From assembly GCA_019359675.1 (NCBI GenBank), contig JAHHGX010000068.1:160568-224567 (forward strand): a DNA stretch of 64,000 nt, given 5' to 3'. The stretch is from Calothrix sp. FI2-JRJ7 (lineage in GTDB: Bacteria; Cyanobacteriota; Cyanobacteriia; Cyanobacteriales; Nostocaceae). The notes beneath the pieces are model-generated. The model searched no databases, had not been told where the DNA came from, and saw nothing but the letters and a program-made list of their open reading frames with translations. The first letter of the stretch is position 1. Each line of letters opens with the position of its first letter. Below, piece after piece: positions 7,918 through 15,206 of the stretch. The position numbers were made by a program, and so were the translations under genes.

Positions 7918-8532
7918 ATGCTTCTAAAATACTACATCAAACAACAATGCTCTGCGTTTGCTTTACTTGTTACTGCATTTGTCATTTTGCCTTCAGTAGT
8001 AGCCGCATTTAACATATATTTCTATAATAGTAAAAACAAGCTAAAATCGGCTGATGCGGCAATTGTACTGGGAGCAGAAGTTTGGCAAGACGAACTATCT
8101 CCTGTTTTTAGAGAACGAATTAACCATGCAATCAATCTATATAACAAAGGCAAGGTTAGTAGTATAATTTTTACTGGTGGAATTGGCGAAGATAAACATA
8201 TCGCAGAAGCAACCGTTGGTAAGCGTTATGCGATAGCGCGCGGAGTCAAAGAATCAGATATTTTAATTGAAACTAAATCTCAAACAACTCTCCAAAACCT
8301 CAAAAATGCAAAAAAAGTTGCGTCGAGGCAAGATTTGTCTAAGTTTATCATTGTCAGCGACCCCTTACATTTAAAACGAGCCACATTAATGGCACGAGAT
8401 TTAGGTATGAATGCATATCCGTCTGCTACACCTACTACCCGCTACCAAAGTATGGAAAGTAAGCTGAAGTTTTTGGTACGAGAAACCTCTGCCTACTTCT
8501 TTTACTTGATGTCTAAAATTTCGTTATTCTAA
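7918..8532 (+). CDS. YdcF/SanA family (DUF218) membrane-anchored protein
   Basis: 204 residues with one N-terminal membrane helix (about 12-36), then the DUF218 fold: DAAIVLGAEVW, INHAINLYNKGKVSSIIFTG, a conserved AEATVGKRYAIARGV segment, ETKSQTTLQNLKNAK and SDPLHLKRATLMARDLGM. The family is linked to cell-envelope functions (SanA and YdcF of enteric bacteria), but the exact reaction is not established. Transcribed alone; no terminator is evident. Confidence 0.82.
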   Translation: MLLKYYIKQQCSAFALLVTAFVILPSVVAAFNIYFYNSKNKLKSADAAIVLGAEVWQDELSPVFRERINHAINLYNKGKVSSIIFTGGIGEDKHIAEATVGKRYAIARGVKESDILIETKSQTTLQNLKNAKKVASRQDLSKFIIVSDPLHLKRATLMARDLGMNAYPSATPTTRYQSMESKLKFLVRETSAYFFYLMSKISLF

Positions 8533-8533
8533 A

Positions 8534-8755
8534 TTATAATTCGGGATGTAGCCAAATAAACAACCCAGCCGAGGCGCCTGTACCAACAAAGTGAGCTGCA
8601 ATACCCCTCATATTTGCGATTGCAACAAAGATATCTAGAGCGCGAATAATGCGAGTTGGGTCATAAATTGCTACCCCTTGAGGTTGGGCAATAGATTTTG
8701 ACAACAACACACTTAAACTGCTTACCCATGTATTTCCACCAGTTTTCCACTTTTA
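8534..8755 (-). pseudogene. Remnant of a DUF3611-type membrane protein
   Basis: An open stretch on the minus strand, without a usable start codon, ends at the TAA at 8534-8536. It reads in part SKSIAQPQGVAIYDPTRIIR, then ALDIFVAIANMRGIAAHFVG, closely resembling from memory the C-terminal end of cyanobacterial DUF3611 proteins. The N-terminal three quarters are missing. This accounts for most of the otherwise empty interval 8533-8872. Confidence 0.5.
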
Positions 8756-8872
8756 AGATATATCCTTAAACTTAAACTAGTTTGGTTTGTTAAATAACCC
8801 TCACAAGTTACATTTTAACATCATTTCCCATAAACTCTATAGTTATAATTCACAGATATTATAGGAGTAAAA

Positions 8873-9391
8873 ATGGTTTTGTATAAGTTAGATAAATACT
8901 ATCCTGAATATCGCGACGAAACTTTAGCTTATTTTGATATCAAAGATTTTTATGTTTATGCCAATAATGAGTTAATTGGTTCTGTTACCAATATATTAAT
9001 TGATGGAGATAATGGTCGTTTCCGTTATTTCGTCATTGATACGGGCTTTTGGATTTTCAGCATCAAAGTATTGTTGCCTGTTGGTTTGGCAAGTGTAGAC
9101 TATGACTATAAACGCTTATTGGTTCCAGGATTGAGACAAGAGCAAATTGATAATTTACCTGAATTTAAAGAAAATTTTGTAATTGATAATGATTATGAGG
9201 AGCGAGTCAGAGATGTTTATCGTCCGTTAGTAACAATCACTGATTTAAGTGCGTTTTATCACGCTTCTACTTATAATTATACGCTGGAGCCTTATTTTTA
9301 TGAAGTTAGCGACCGTAATCTCAAAGTGTACGAGGAAAAGTTGATGAGTAGAAAAAATAGTCATCAAGTAACAAAAACATCAATACAATAG
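8873..9391 (+). CDS. PRC-barrel domain protein (copy 1)
   Basis: 172 residues. The PRC-barrel fold occupies about residues 20-105 (GSVTNILIDGDNGRFRYFVI, then LLPVGLASVDYDYKRLLVPG), followed by LPEF and NDYEERVRD, a charged tail. PRC-barrels act as small interaction or RNA/membrane-associated modules; the role here is unknown. AGGAG lies 6 bases before the ATG. A clear paralogue (11554-12120) lies 2 kb away, sharing the order ...NILIDxxxGxFRYxxxDxGFxIFxxxVLLPxG....LPxF...I DxDYEERVR. Confidence 0.82.
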   Translation: MVLYKLDKYYPEYRDETLAYFDIKDFYVYANNELIGSVTNILIDGDNGRFRYFVIDTGFWIFSIKVLLPVGLASVDYDYKRLLVPGLRQEQIDNLPEFKENFVIDNDYEERVRDVYRPLVTITDLSAFYHASTYNYTLEPYFYEVSDRNLKVYEEKLMSRKNSHQVTKTSIQ

Positions 9392-9452
9392 CCTACCATT
9401 CGCTCTTCTGTATCCTTAAACGGAAGGGGGTTGGGGGGTTGGGAGGTTAGGT

Positions 9453-11111
9453 TTATTCATCTTTATTTTTATGATTTAATAATGAATTACTAGAACCATT
9501 AAAACTATCACTCTGTGCTTGTTTATTCAACAAAGAAGCTAAAATAGCGGAAATTTTTAATAAAGAATCTTCTAACTTGGGTGAAAGTTCTAAAGGTAAA
9601 CTTCCTGGATTTAAATGAAGCGAACGTTGAGGAAAAGGAATTAGAATATTATCGTGTCGGAAATTTTGATCGATTTGAAAGTAGAGGTCGCTTTTTATTT
9701 GAAATTGCCTTCGAGGTTTAGATATCCAAACTAGTAACTGAAAATCTAAATAATCCTCACCAAATGCTTTGACCCAAACCTTTGATGCTGGTTTGTGTAA
9801 AACTTCCGAATGACTTTTCGCTGCTTCTAGTAATGCAGAACGAACTTGATTCATATTTGAACCATAACCTACACGGATAGGTAACACCAGTCGAGATGCT
9901 TGGTTATGACTATTCCAATTTTTAACTTCTTTTTCTAACAGACGAGAATTTGGCACAATTACCAAAATATCATCAAGGGTGCGGATATGGGTGCTACGAG
10001 CATTTAAACGCTCTACTGTTCCCATATGTTCGCCAATTTCTATAAAATCTCCAATAGTAATTGAGCGTTCAAAAGTAATGACTAAACCACTTACTAATTC
10101 TCTGGCAACTCCCTGTAAGCCAAAACCAATCGCAACACCCAAAATACTGGCAAAAATAGCTAGAGAACTGATATCTAAGCCCCAAATTTGTAGCAGGATA
10201 ACAGTACCAATAAATATAAAACTATAATTGAAAACAACTGCGATAGATTCTTGAACACCTCGACTTACGCTCGTAATTCGTAAAATGCGCGAGCGCAGTA
10301 AGTTTGTCACTGCTCCTGCAACACCCAGCAATCCAAAAAATAAAGCAATTAAAATAAGTATATTGATGACTGAGTAAGATTTAGTACCTAAAGAAACTAG
10401 GGGAGATGTTAAACTCATCTTTAGGATGCTTATTATGCGCTGACTCCACTCCCGTGTTAATGGAAGTAAGTCTGTAATGTAAATAATTATTCCTACCCAT
10501 AACCCTGTACGAATTAAGAAAAGTGTCAAGTACAAAAGCAATTCTATACCCTTCGGTTGCGCTCCTGTTTCGGGGTCGTTAGCAGCTCTTGGCACTAGCC
10601 TTCGTAACCAATATCGCCAAACCCAGCCTAGAAGTTTATGTATAAATAATGCACTTAATATTGATAAGAAACCAAGTAATATTGCCTGAGTTATATAACT
10701 AGCCTTTCGTTCTTGTTGACCTTGTTGTATTGCCTCTGTAATTATTTGTGCCCAAATTTTCGCTTGTTCTTCTCTCGTTCTACCAGTTGGTATATCTTGT
10801 GAGGTAACAGTTAATAAGTGGCGCCCTTGAACTCGAATAACTGGTAATTGGTTATTTTCTATAATCTCAATTTTTACAGGTTCTCTCGAACGAACCGCCT
10901 GCTTCAAGATTAAATTGGCATCAGTGGCACGATTTTCTGCACTAACTTTACCTGTGTCACTAACTTTAAATAACTGGCGCCCATCAAGTGTAATCGGAAA
11001 ATTTGGTAAGGATTGCGCTTGTACAGGCATCACTAGCAGAAAACATCCTAATATTACTATCAAACAAATTGTTCTGATAGTAGAATGAATCTGAGAATGA
11101 TTACAACGCAT
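9453..11111 (-). CDS. MscS-family mechanosensitive channel
   Basis: 552 residues: signal-like helix (about 12-32), a periplasmic domain, membrane helices at about 145-165, 190-212, 245-272 and 290-340, then the conserved pore-lining and beta domain: LGVAIGFGLQGVARELVSGL, ITFERSITIGDFIEIGEHMG, TVERLNARSTHIRTLDD and VPNSRLLEKEVKNW. This is the MscS core that opens under membrane tension to release solutes in hypo-osmotic shock. Length exceeds the minimal MscS, as in the cyanobacterial long types with a periplasmic extension. The gene lies between two PRC-barrel genes on the other strand. Confidence 0.9.
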   Translation of the reverse strand: MRCNHSQIHSTIRTICLIVILGCFLLVMPVQAQSLPNFPITLDGRQLFKVSDTGKVSAENRATDANLILKQAVRSREPVKIEIIENNQLPVIRVQGRHLLTVTSQDIPTGRTREEQAKIWAQIITEAIQQGQQERKASYITQAILLGFLSILSALFIHKLLGWVWRYWLRRLVPRAANDPETGAQPKGIELLLYLTLFLIRTGLWVGIIIYITDLLPLTREWSQRIISILKMSLTSPLVSLGTKSYSVINILILIALFFGLLGVAGAVTNLLRSRILRITSVSRGVQESIAVVFNYSFIFIGTVILLQIWGLDISSLAIFASILGVAIGFGLQGVARELVSGLVITFERSITIGDFIEIGEHMGTVERLNARSTHIRTLDDILVIVPNSRLLEKEVKNWNSHNQASRLVLPIRVGYGSNMNQVRSALLEAAKSHSEVLHKPASKVWVKAFGEDYLDFQLLVWISKPRRQFQIKSDLYFQIDQNFRHDNILIPFPQRSLHLNPGSLPLELSPKLEDSLLKISAILASLLNKQAQSDSFNGSSNSLLNHKNKDE

Positions 11112-11239
11112 ATAGAATTAGAGTGTTACTAAAAAAGCTAGTCACTATAATATTAACAAAAGTTAAAATTTTATATATCTACCAAAAAGGGGTATTTTTA
11201 TGTATACTAATTGCTACTTTGGTTATAGATTTACACACT

Positions 11240-11506
11240 TTATACCAAAGCTGCTTCTACTTGATCGGCTAGTTTCTGAGAGTTAAAGGGTTTACTAATT
11301 ATAGCTTTAATGCCCAGTTCGGCAAATAAAGCTTTGTTATCAGTACGTCCTCTAGCTGTTAGTAGAATCACAGGAATATGCTTAGTTATTGGATTTGCTT
11401 TTAGCTTTTGAACTGTTGCTGTTCCGTCCATATCAGGCATCATTACATCTAAGGGGATGGCATCGGGTTGAGCAGTTTGAGCCAAAAGCAGTCCTTCATT
11501 ACCACA
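11240..11506 (-). pseudogene. Truncated response-regulator receiver domain
   Basis: Begins at NEGLLLAQTAQPDAIPLDVM, has the phospho-acceptor region (LDVMMPDMDG), the Thr of LLTARG and the Lys of SKPFN, and ends with the last helix. The first beta strand and the acidic pair (normally about 50 residues) are missing: an in-frame TAA at 11507-11509 closes the frame upstream. Without the acidic pocket it cannot be a working receiver. The 5' end abuts the second PRC-barrel gene, whose insertion or rearrangement may have cut it. Confidence 0.7.
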
Positions 11507-11553
11507 TTAGTATTCGCTTTTTATTGAGATACTTGTACAAATTTGGAGAGATT

Positions 11554-12120
11554 ATGGCATTATTAAAAATAGAGGATTTTCATCCTAATTATGGTCAAGT
11601 TTTTTCTGGGAATGGTAACATTGTTAATTTCGTTGTTTATTCTGATATTACAAATGAAAAAATCGGCGCCGTTAAAGACATATTAGTTGATGAGCATGAC
11701 GGTAGCTTTCGATATCTGATTGTTGATTTAGGCTTTTGCATTTTTGGCAAGCAAGTTTTATTGCCTATAGGTCGCTCTCGCATTGATTATTCCCAACAGC
11801 GGATCTATACCAAAGGTCTAACGAAAGAGCAGGCAGAACATTTGCCACAGTTCACTAAAGAATTGCAGATTGATGATGATTACGAAGAGCGAGTGAGAAC
11901 AGGTTATCGAGACAGCACTAGTTTTGACCCTATTTATACTGTAGACCCATTAGGAAATCCAATTGCACCGACTGTTCCCTATGGGCCGATGGCTTTGAAT
12001 GAAGTTGCAGCACTATCGGTTCCCCATACTGATGAAAGGACAATTAATATTCCAGAATCAGGGAATCTGCCGTTTGACCGGTCTCCTGTTAACAGGAGAC
12101 AAATAATCATCAACAGCTAG
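11554..12120 (+). CDS. PRC-barrel domain protein (copy 2)
   Basis: 188 residues from the ATG at 11554, which has GGAGAG 4 bases upstream; the longer open frame to 11389 overlaps the receiver remnant and is not used. The PRC-barrel runs about 20-105 (GAVKDILVDEHDGSFRYLIV, then LLPIGRSRIDYSQQRIY), followed by LPQF and DDDYEERVRTGYR. It differs from copy 1 by a Pro-rich tail of about 70 residues ending in NRRQIIINS. Function unknown. Confidence 0.82.
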   Translation: MALLKIEDFHPNYGQVFSGNGNIVNFVVYSDITNEKIGAVKDILVDEHDGSFRYLIVDLGFCIFGKQVLLPIGRSRIDYSQQRIYTKGLTKEQAEHLPQFTKELQIDDDYEERVRTGYRDSTSFDPIYTVDPLGNPIAPTVPYGPMALNEVAALSVPHTDERTINIPESGNLPFDRSPVNRRQIIINS

Positions 12121-12343
12121 CTGATATAAAATTCGTGGAGTGTTAGAAACTGCTGTAATATAACTTAATAAAACTCCACTCACACACCCATATCTCTTTC
12201 CCACCCAACGCAAAATGCATACTTGCGGCAGTTCCTAACCAAATTAGCGAACCACTCAGCCCAAAGGTGCCTGTTTCCAAGCTATTCAAACTTCGTTCTA
12301 ATTTCGGCGCCTGATTATTTCTGCTAGGTGTGGAAGTAGACAT
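12121..12343 (-). pseudogene. Frameshifted small membrane-protein remnant
   Basis: From ATG 12343 the frame encodes SRNNQAPKLERSLNSLETGT, a hydrophobic helix (FGLSGSLIWLGTAASMHFAL), then loses sense. A two-base frame change near 12180 restores a plausible continuation (SGVLLSYITAVSNTPRILYQ) running toward the PRC-barrel gene. I read this as the start of an unidentified cyanobacterial membrane protein with a frameshift; the family is not recognised with certainty. Confidence 0.35.
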
Positions 12344-12507
12344 ATGTTTAATTTTATACGTAAAATATTGCTGTATTATATGCTTAAAAATTACTGTTTT
12401 TTACCTGCTTTACCCTAAAAAAGGAAATTTTACAGTTCATTTGCAATATTTAAGTTTTAAAATCATCAGTAGAGTCAAATGTAAAATTATATTGTGGGAT
12501 GTTGTCT

Positions 12508-12602
12508 TGTAGGATGGACGTTTTAAGCGAGTCCTGATATCAAAGGGCGTTTGCTTGGATGCCCACCTCACAAGATCGTTAATTTAATTTTTGGAAATCT
12601 TT
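12508..12602. repeat. About 95-base dispersed repeat, copy A
   Basis: Nearly the reverse complement of 15058-15154: both share GAGTCCT(G/A)ATATCAAAGGG, GTTTGCTTGGATGCCCACC, CACAAGAT and TTAATTTAATTTTTGGAAAT. A shorter relative (GCCCACCCCACAAGAT) is at 17221. The repeat ends just before the nucleotidyltransferase start codon. Confidence 0.75.
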
Positions 12603-12605
12603 AAT

Positions 12606-13463
12606 ATGAATCAGCAATTGCCTCAGTTCATCCACAATGTAGTCGAGCGTTTGCAATCAATTCAAGGAATTGCAGCAATTGCACTCGGTGGTTCAAGGGC
12701 AAAAGGCAATCATACACAAAAATCAGATGTAGACTTAGGAATTTATTATCAACCAGAAAATCCGCTAGATATAACTGCTCTCAATTACCTAGCCTCCGAA
12801 CTTGACGACAACCATTGCCCAAATTTAATCACGCCAATTGGTGAATGGGGAAAATGGATTAACGGAGGTGGTTGGCTAAAAATAGAAGGTGTATCTGTAG
12901 ATTTTCTCTATCGTAATCTGGTTCAAGTTAATAATGTTATTGATAATTGTAAGCTTGGGCAAATCACAATTGATTATCAACCCGGACATCCCCACGGCTT
13001 TGTCTCCTCTATATATATGGGTGAAATTGCCATTTGTTTGCCACTTTTCGACCCAGATAGTGTTTTAGAAGCTTTAAAGGCAAAAACGAAACCCTATCCT
13101 ACAGAGCTTCAACAAGTAACGATTAATACCTTTGCCTGGGAGATTAGTTTTTCACTATCAGTTGCAAAAAAATCAATTACACGTGGTGATGTAGCCTATG
13201 CAGCAGGTTGCTGTTTCCGCAGCGTCGCTTGTATGAATCAAGTACTATTTGCACTTAATCAAGAATACGTGTTGAATGAGAAAGGCGCCGTAGCAATTGC
13301 CAATAACTTTCCTCTTTGTCCACAGAACTATCAACAAAGGGTTGAGTCAGCATTTACTTTGTTAACGATTGAGGCAAAATTAATTGCAGATGCTATAGCC
13401 ATCCTTGAAGAAATTGAACATGACTTAAGTCAATGGTATGGCAACCGTCGTTTAATCATCTAA
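12606..13463 (+). CDS. Pol-beta-fold nucleotidyltransferase domain protein
   Basis: 285 residues from ATG 12606; the frame opens at TTG 12591 inside a repeat, so the ATG is preferred. The N-terminal part has the nucleotidyltransferase signature AIALGGSRAKGNHTQKSDVD followed by LGIYY: helix-GGS then DxD, and a later third Asp (SVDFLYR). The C-terminal half is helical. Such proteins transfer nucleotides to small molecules (for example aminoglycoside adenylyltransferases) or to proteins/RNA. The GS-x9-10-DxD spacing is normal, so it is probably active; the substrate is unknown. It stands alone, upstream of VapBC. Confidence 0.75.
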   Translation: MNQQLPQFIHNVVERLQSIQGIAAIALGGSRAKGNHTQKSDVDLGIYYQPENPLDITALNYLASELDDNHCPNLITPIGEWGKWINGGGWLKIEGVSVDFLYRNLVQVNNVIDNCKLGQITIDYQPGHPHGFVSSIYMGEIAICLPLFDPDSVLEALKAKTKPYPTELQQVTINTFAWEISFSLSVAKKSITRGDVAYAAGCCFRSVACMNQVLFALNQEYVLNEKGAVAIANNFPLCPQNYQQRVESAFTLLTIEAKLIADAIAILEEIEHDLSQWYGNRRLII

Positions 13464-13622
13464 AGTCACAGTAGTATCAAGCTATCTTTTAAAAGCGTTA
13501 TCAGTTCAGGTGGTGCTTGAACTATTGCTTAGTTAGAAGTTCGCGTTACAATAATACGAGAATATTCTTGCTTGCTCAACTTTTATAAATTTTAATTGTA
13601 TTTAATTATTTGATACTTAATT

Positions 13623-13898
13623 ATGGCTATTTTACTTGAACTAGAACCTGAAATTGAATCACGCTTAATGGCTCAAGCCGCAGCAATGGGAATATCTGTC
13701 GAAGCACTACTAAAAACTGTAGTCGAAAGCTTACTAGCCACATCATCGCAACCCACACCTCTTACATTGTCGCCAACTGAGCGAGCAGAAAGATTTGTAA
13801 ATTGGGCTAGGAGTCACTCTGAAATAAAGGCGCCACCTCTTTCAGACGAGGCAATTAGCCGTGAAAGCATCTATACAAGAGAAGATGAAATGCTATGA
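13623..13898 (+). CDS. VapB-like antitoxin
   Basis: 91 residues: MAILLELEPEIESRLMAQAA then MGISVEALLKTVVESLL, a ribbon-helix-helix-like N-terminus of the sort found in cyanobacterial PIN antitoxins, and a C-terminal acidic tail (SDEAISRESIYTREDEM) that would wrap the toxin. Its last 4 bases overlap the start of the PIN gene (ATGA), indicating translational coupling. Confidence 0.72.
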   Translation: MAILLELEPEIESRLMAQAAAMGISVEALLKTVVESLLATSSQPTPLTLSPTERAERFVNWARSHSEIKAPPLSDEAISRESIYTREDEML

Positions 13899-14335
13899 GC
13901 TATCTAGTTGATACAAACGTTTTATTGCGGAGTATCCAACAGACTCATCCAATGCACGAATCTTCACTTCAAGCAATAAGAATTTTATTTGAGCAAGGTG
14001 AGACGTTGTGCATCATACCAGAGAATCTAATTGAGTTTTGGGTGGTTGCAACTCGCTCGATAGAAGTTAATGGGTTAGGTTTATCGTTTGCCGATGCTTT
14101 AAACGAACTGGAGCAACTTAAAAACTCTTTTGTGCTTCTGCCGGATACAGCATCCATTTTTCCTGCTTGGGAGAACCTTATCGCCAAATATCAAGTCATA
14201 GGCAAACTCTCGCATGATACTCGATTAGTTGCAGCGATGATAGCCCATAATATAACTCATATACTAACCTTTAACATCAGTGATTTTAAAAGGTTTACTG
14301 AAATAACCGCGCTTGACCCTCGTAGCATTTCATAA
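13895..14335 (+). CDS. VapC-like PIN-domain ribonuclease toxin
   Basis: 146 residues with PIN signature acids: D6 in YLVDTNVLLR, E about 47 in PENLIEFWVVATR, D about 109 in LSHDTRLVAAMIAHN and D about 131 in LTFNISDF. PIN toxins of the VapC class cleave tRNA or rRNA. It follows the antitoxin with a 4-base overlap. Confidence 0.85.
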   Translation: MSYLVDTNVLLRSIQQTHPMHESSLQAIRILFEQGETLCIIPENLIEFWVVATRSIEVNGLGLSFADALNELEQLKNSFVLLPDTASIFPAWENLIAKYQVIGKLSHDTRLVAAMIAHNITHILTFNISDFKRFTEITALDPRSIS

Positions 14336-14361
14336 TTTTTCTCTTAGGATTAATTAAGTTC

Positions 14362-14667
14362 ATGAATTTGCGCTTTTACGACTTTGAAACCTTAGAGAAA
14401 GGTTATGCTGGAATTGCATCCGCAGTTTCTAATTTAGGATTAGGCGGTTTAACAACTACAATTGCGAGCATTATGGGTAGTAACGCGGCAGGAGCCGCAG
14501 CAACAGCAGTTGTTACATCAGCAGTTGGAGGGCCAGTTGTTATGGGCGCCCTTATTGCAGGTGGTACTACTGCGACTGCTTACGGTACATATAAACTAGG
14601 CGAATTTAGCGTTAAAAAGCTTGGAAAATGGGCTAGTAGCTACTGTACAGTACAATCATCGCTCTAA
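14362..14667 (+). CDS. Gly/Ala-rich hydrophobic small protein
   Basis: 101 residues, not assigned to a family. Residues 15-85 are Gly/Ala/Thr-rich with two glycine-zipper-like stretches (GLGGLTTTIASIMGSNAAGA and GGPVVMGALIAGGTTATAYG), flanked by a charged N-terminus and a basic C-terminus (KKLGKWASSYC). Such composition occurs in small membrane-inserting or pore-forming peptides and in lysis/toxin peptides. It begins 26 bases after the VapC stop and ends in a hairpin terminator, so it may be a third gene of that operon. Confidence 0.6.
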   Translation: MNLRFYDFETLEKGYAGIASAVSNLGLGGLTTTIASIMGSNAAGAAATAVVTSAVGGPVVMGALIAGGTTATAYGTYKLGEFSVKKLGKWASSYCTVQSSL

Positions 14668-14703
14668 ATCTTGATGAACTGTTACGCTTTAAATTGATAT
14701 ATC

Positions 14704-14731
14704 GGGATAGGACAAAATAAAGCCCTATCCC
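14704..14731 (+). terminator. Hairpin after the VapBC-linked small gene
   Basis: GGGATAGG (14704-14711) pairs with CCTATCCC (14724-14731) over a 12-base loop, 36 bases past the stop codon. No strong T-run follows, so termination strength is uncertain. Between here and the MITE at 14943 there is only a short open stretch ended by TGA TAA; no gene is supported. Confidence 0.5.
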
Positions 14732-14942
14732 ATAACAATCTGATTAAATTGGGTGTTTTCTTGAGCATAGGGAAGATCACGAAGCTGTTTCGATTTACTT
14801 AGAAAAATTCCGTCCCCTGAACCCTAAAGTATACCCGGCACCGAAAAGTTTAGCGGATGCATGATAATTTCCCAGAGCTACATCGCGACTCACTTGGAAC
14901 AGCAGGATAAGGAAGCTTAAATATTAAAGCCTGTTTACTATC

Positions 14943-15042
14943 AGGACTTACGCAAAAATTCTAGAAACCTGGTTTCTCTGTCGATAACTTGTAATAAAAA
15001 CGACGGTATTGCGTAGAAACCAGGTTTCTTTACGTAAGTCCT
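14943..15042. mobile_element. MITE-like element with AGGACTTACG ends
   Basis: A 100-base unit bounded by AGGACTTACG (14943-14952) and CGTAAGTCCT (15033-15042), with two internal AGAAACC(T/A)GGTTTCT palindromes (14963-14977 and 15015-15029). The end sequence recurs inside the helicase gene at 43555. It has no coding capacity, so it would need a transposase from elsewhere. Confidence 0.6.
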
Positions 15043-15057
15043 AACTATTTCAAAATT

Positions 15058-15154
15058 GAGATTTCCAAAAATTAAATTAACCATCTTGTGGGGTGGGCAT
15101 CCAAGCAAACACCCTTTGATATTAGGACTCGCGCGCGTCCGCGCATCCCACAAG
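15058..15154. repeat. About 95-base dispersed repeat, copy B
   Basis: Inverted relative to 12508-12602 with most positions identical. Together the two copies bracket the nucleotidyltransferase, VapBC and the small hydrophobic gene as a 2.5-kb inverted-repeat-bounded segment. Confidence 0.7.
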
Positions 15155-15206
15155 AAAATTTTGGTTTTGGTAGTTCGTCCACCACGCGCGTCAAACTTCT
15201 AACAGA

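Noticed and set aside
11389..11553. N-terminal extension of the second PRC-barrel protein
   Set aside because: It is antisense to the receiver remnant, and a good GGAGAG site precedes ATG 11554.
14757..14900. Possible coding remnant (frame ending TGA TAA) before the MITE
   Set aside because: About 35 codons of protein-like sequence, but no family could be named, so it is not listed as a gene.
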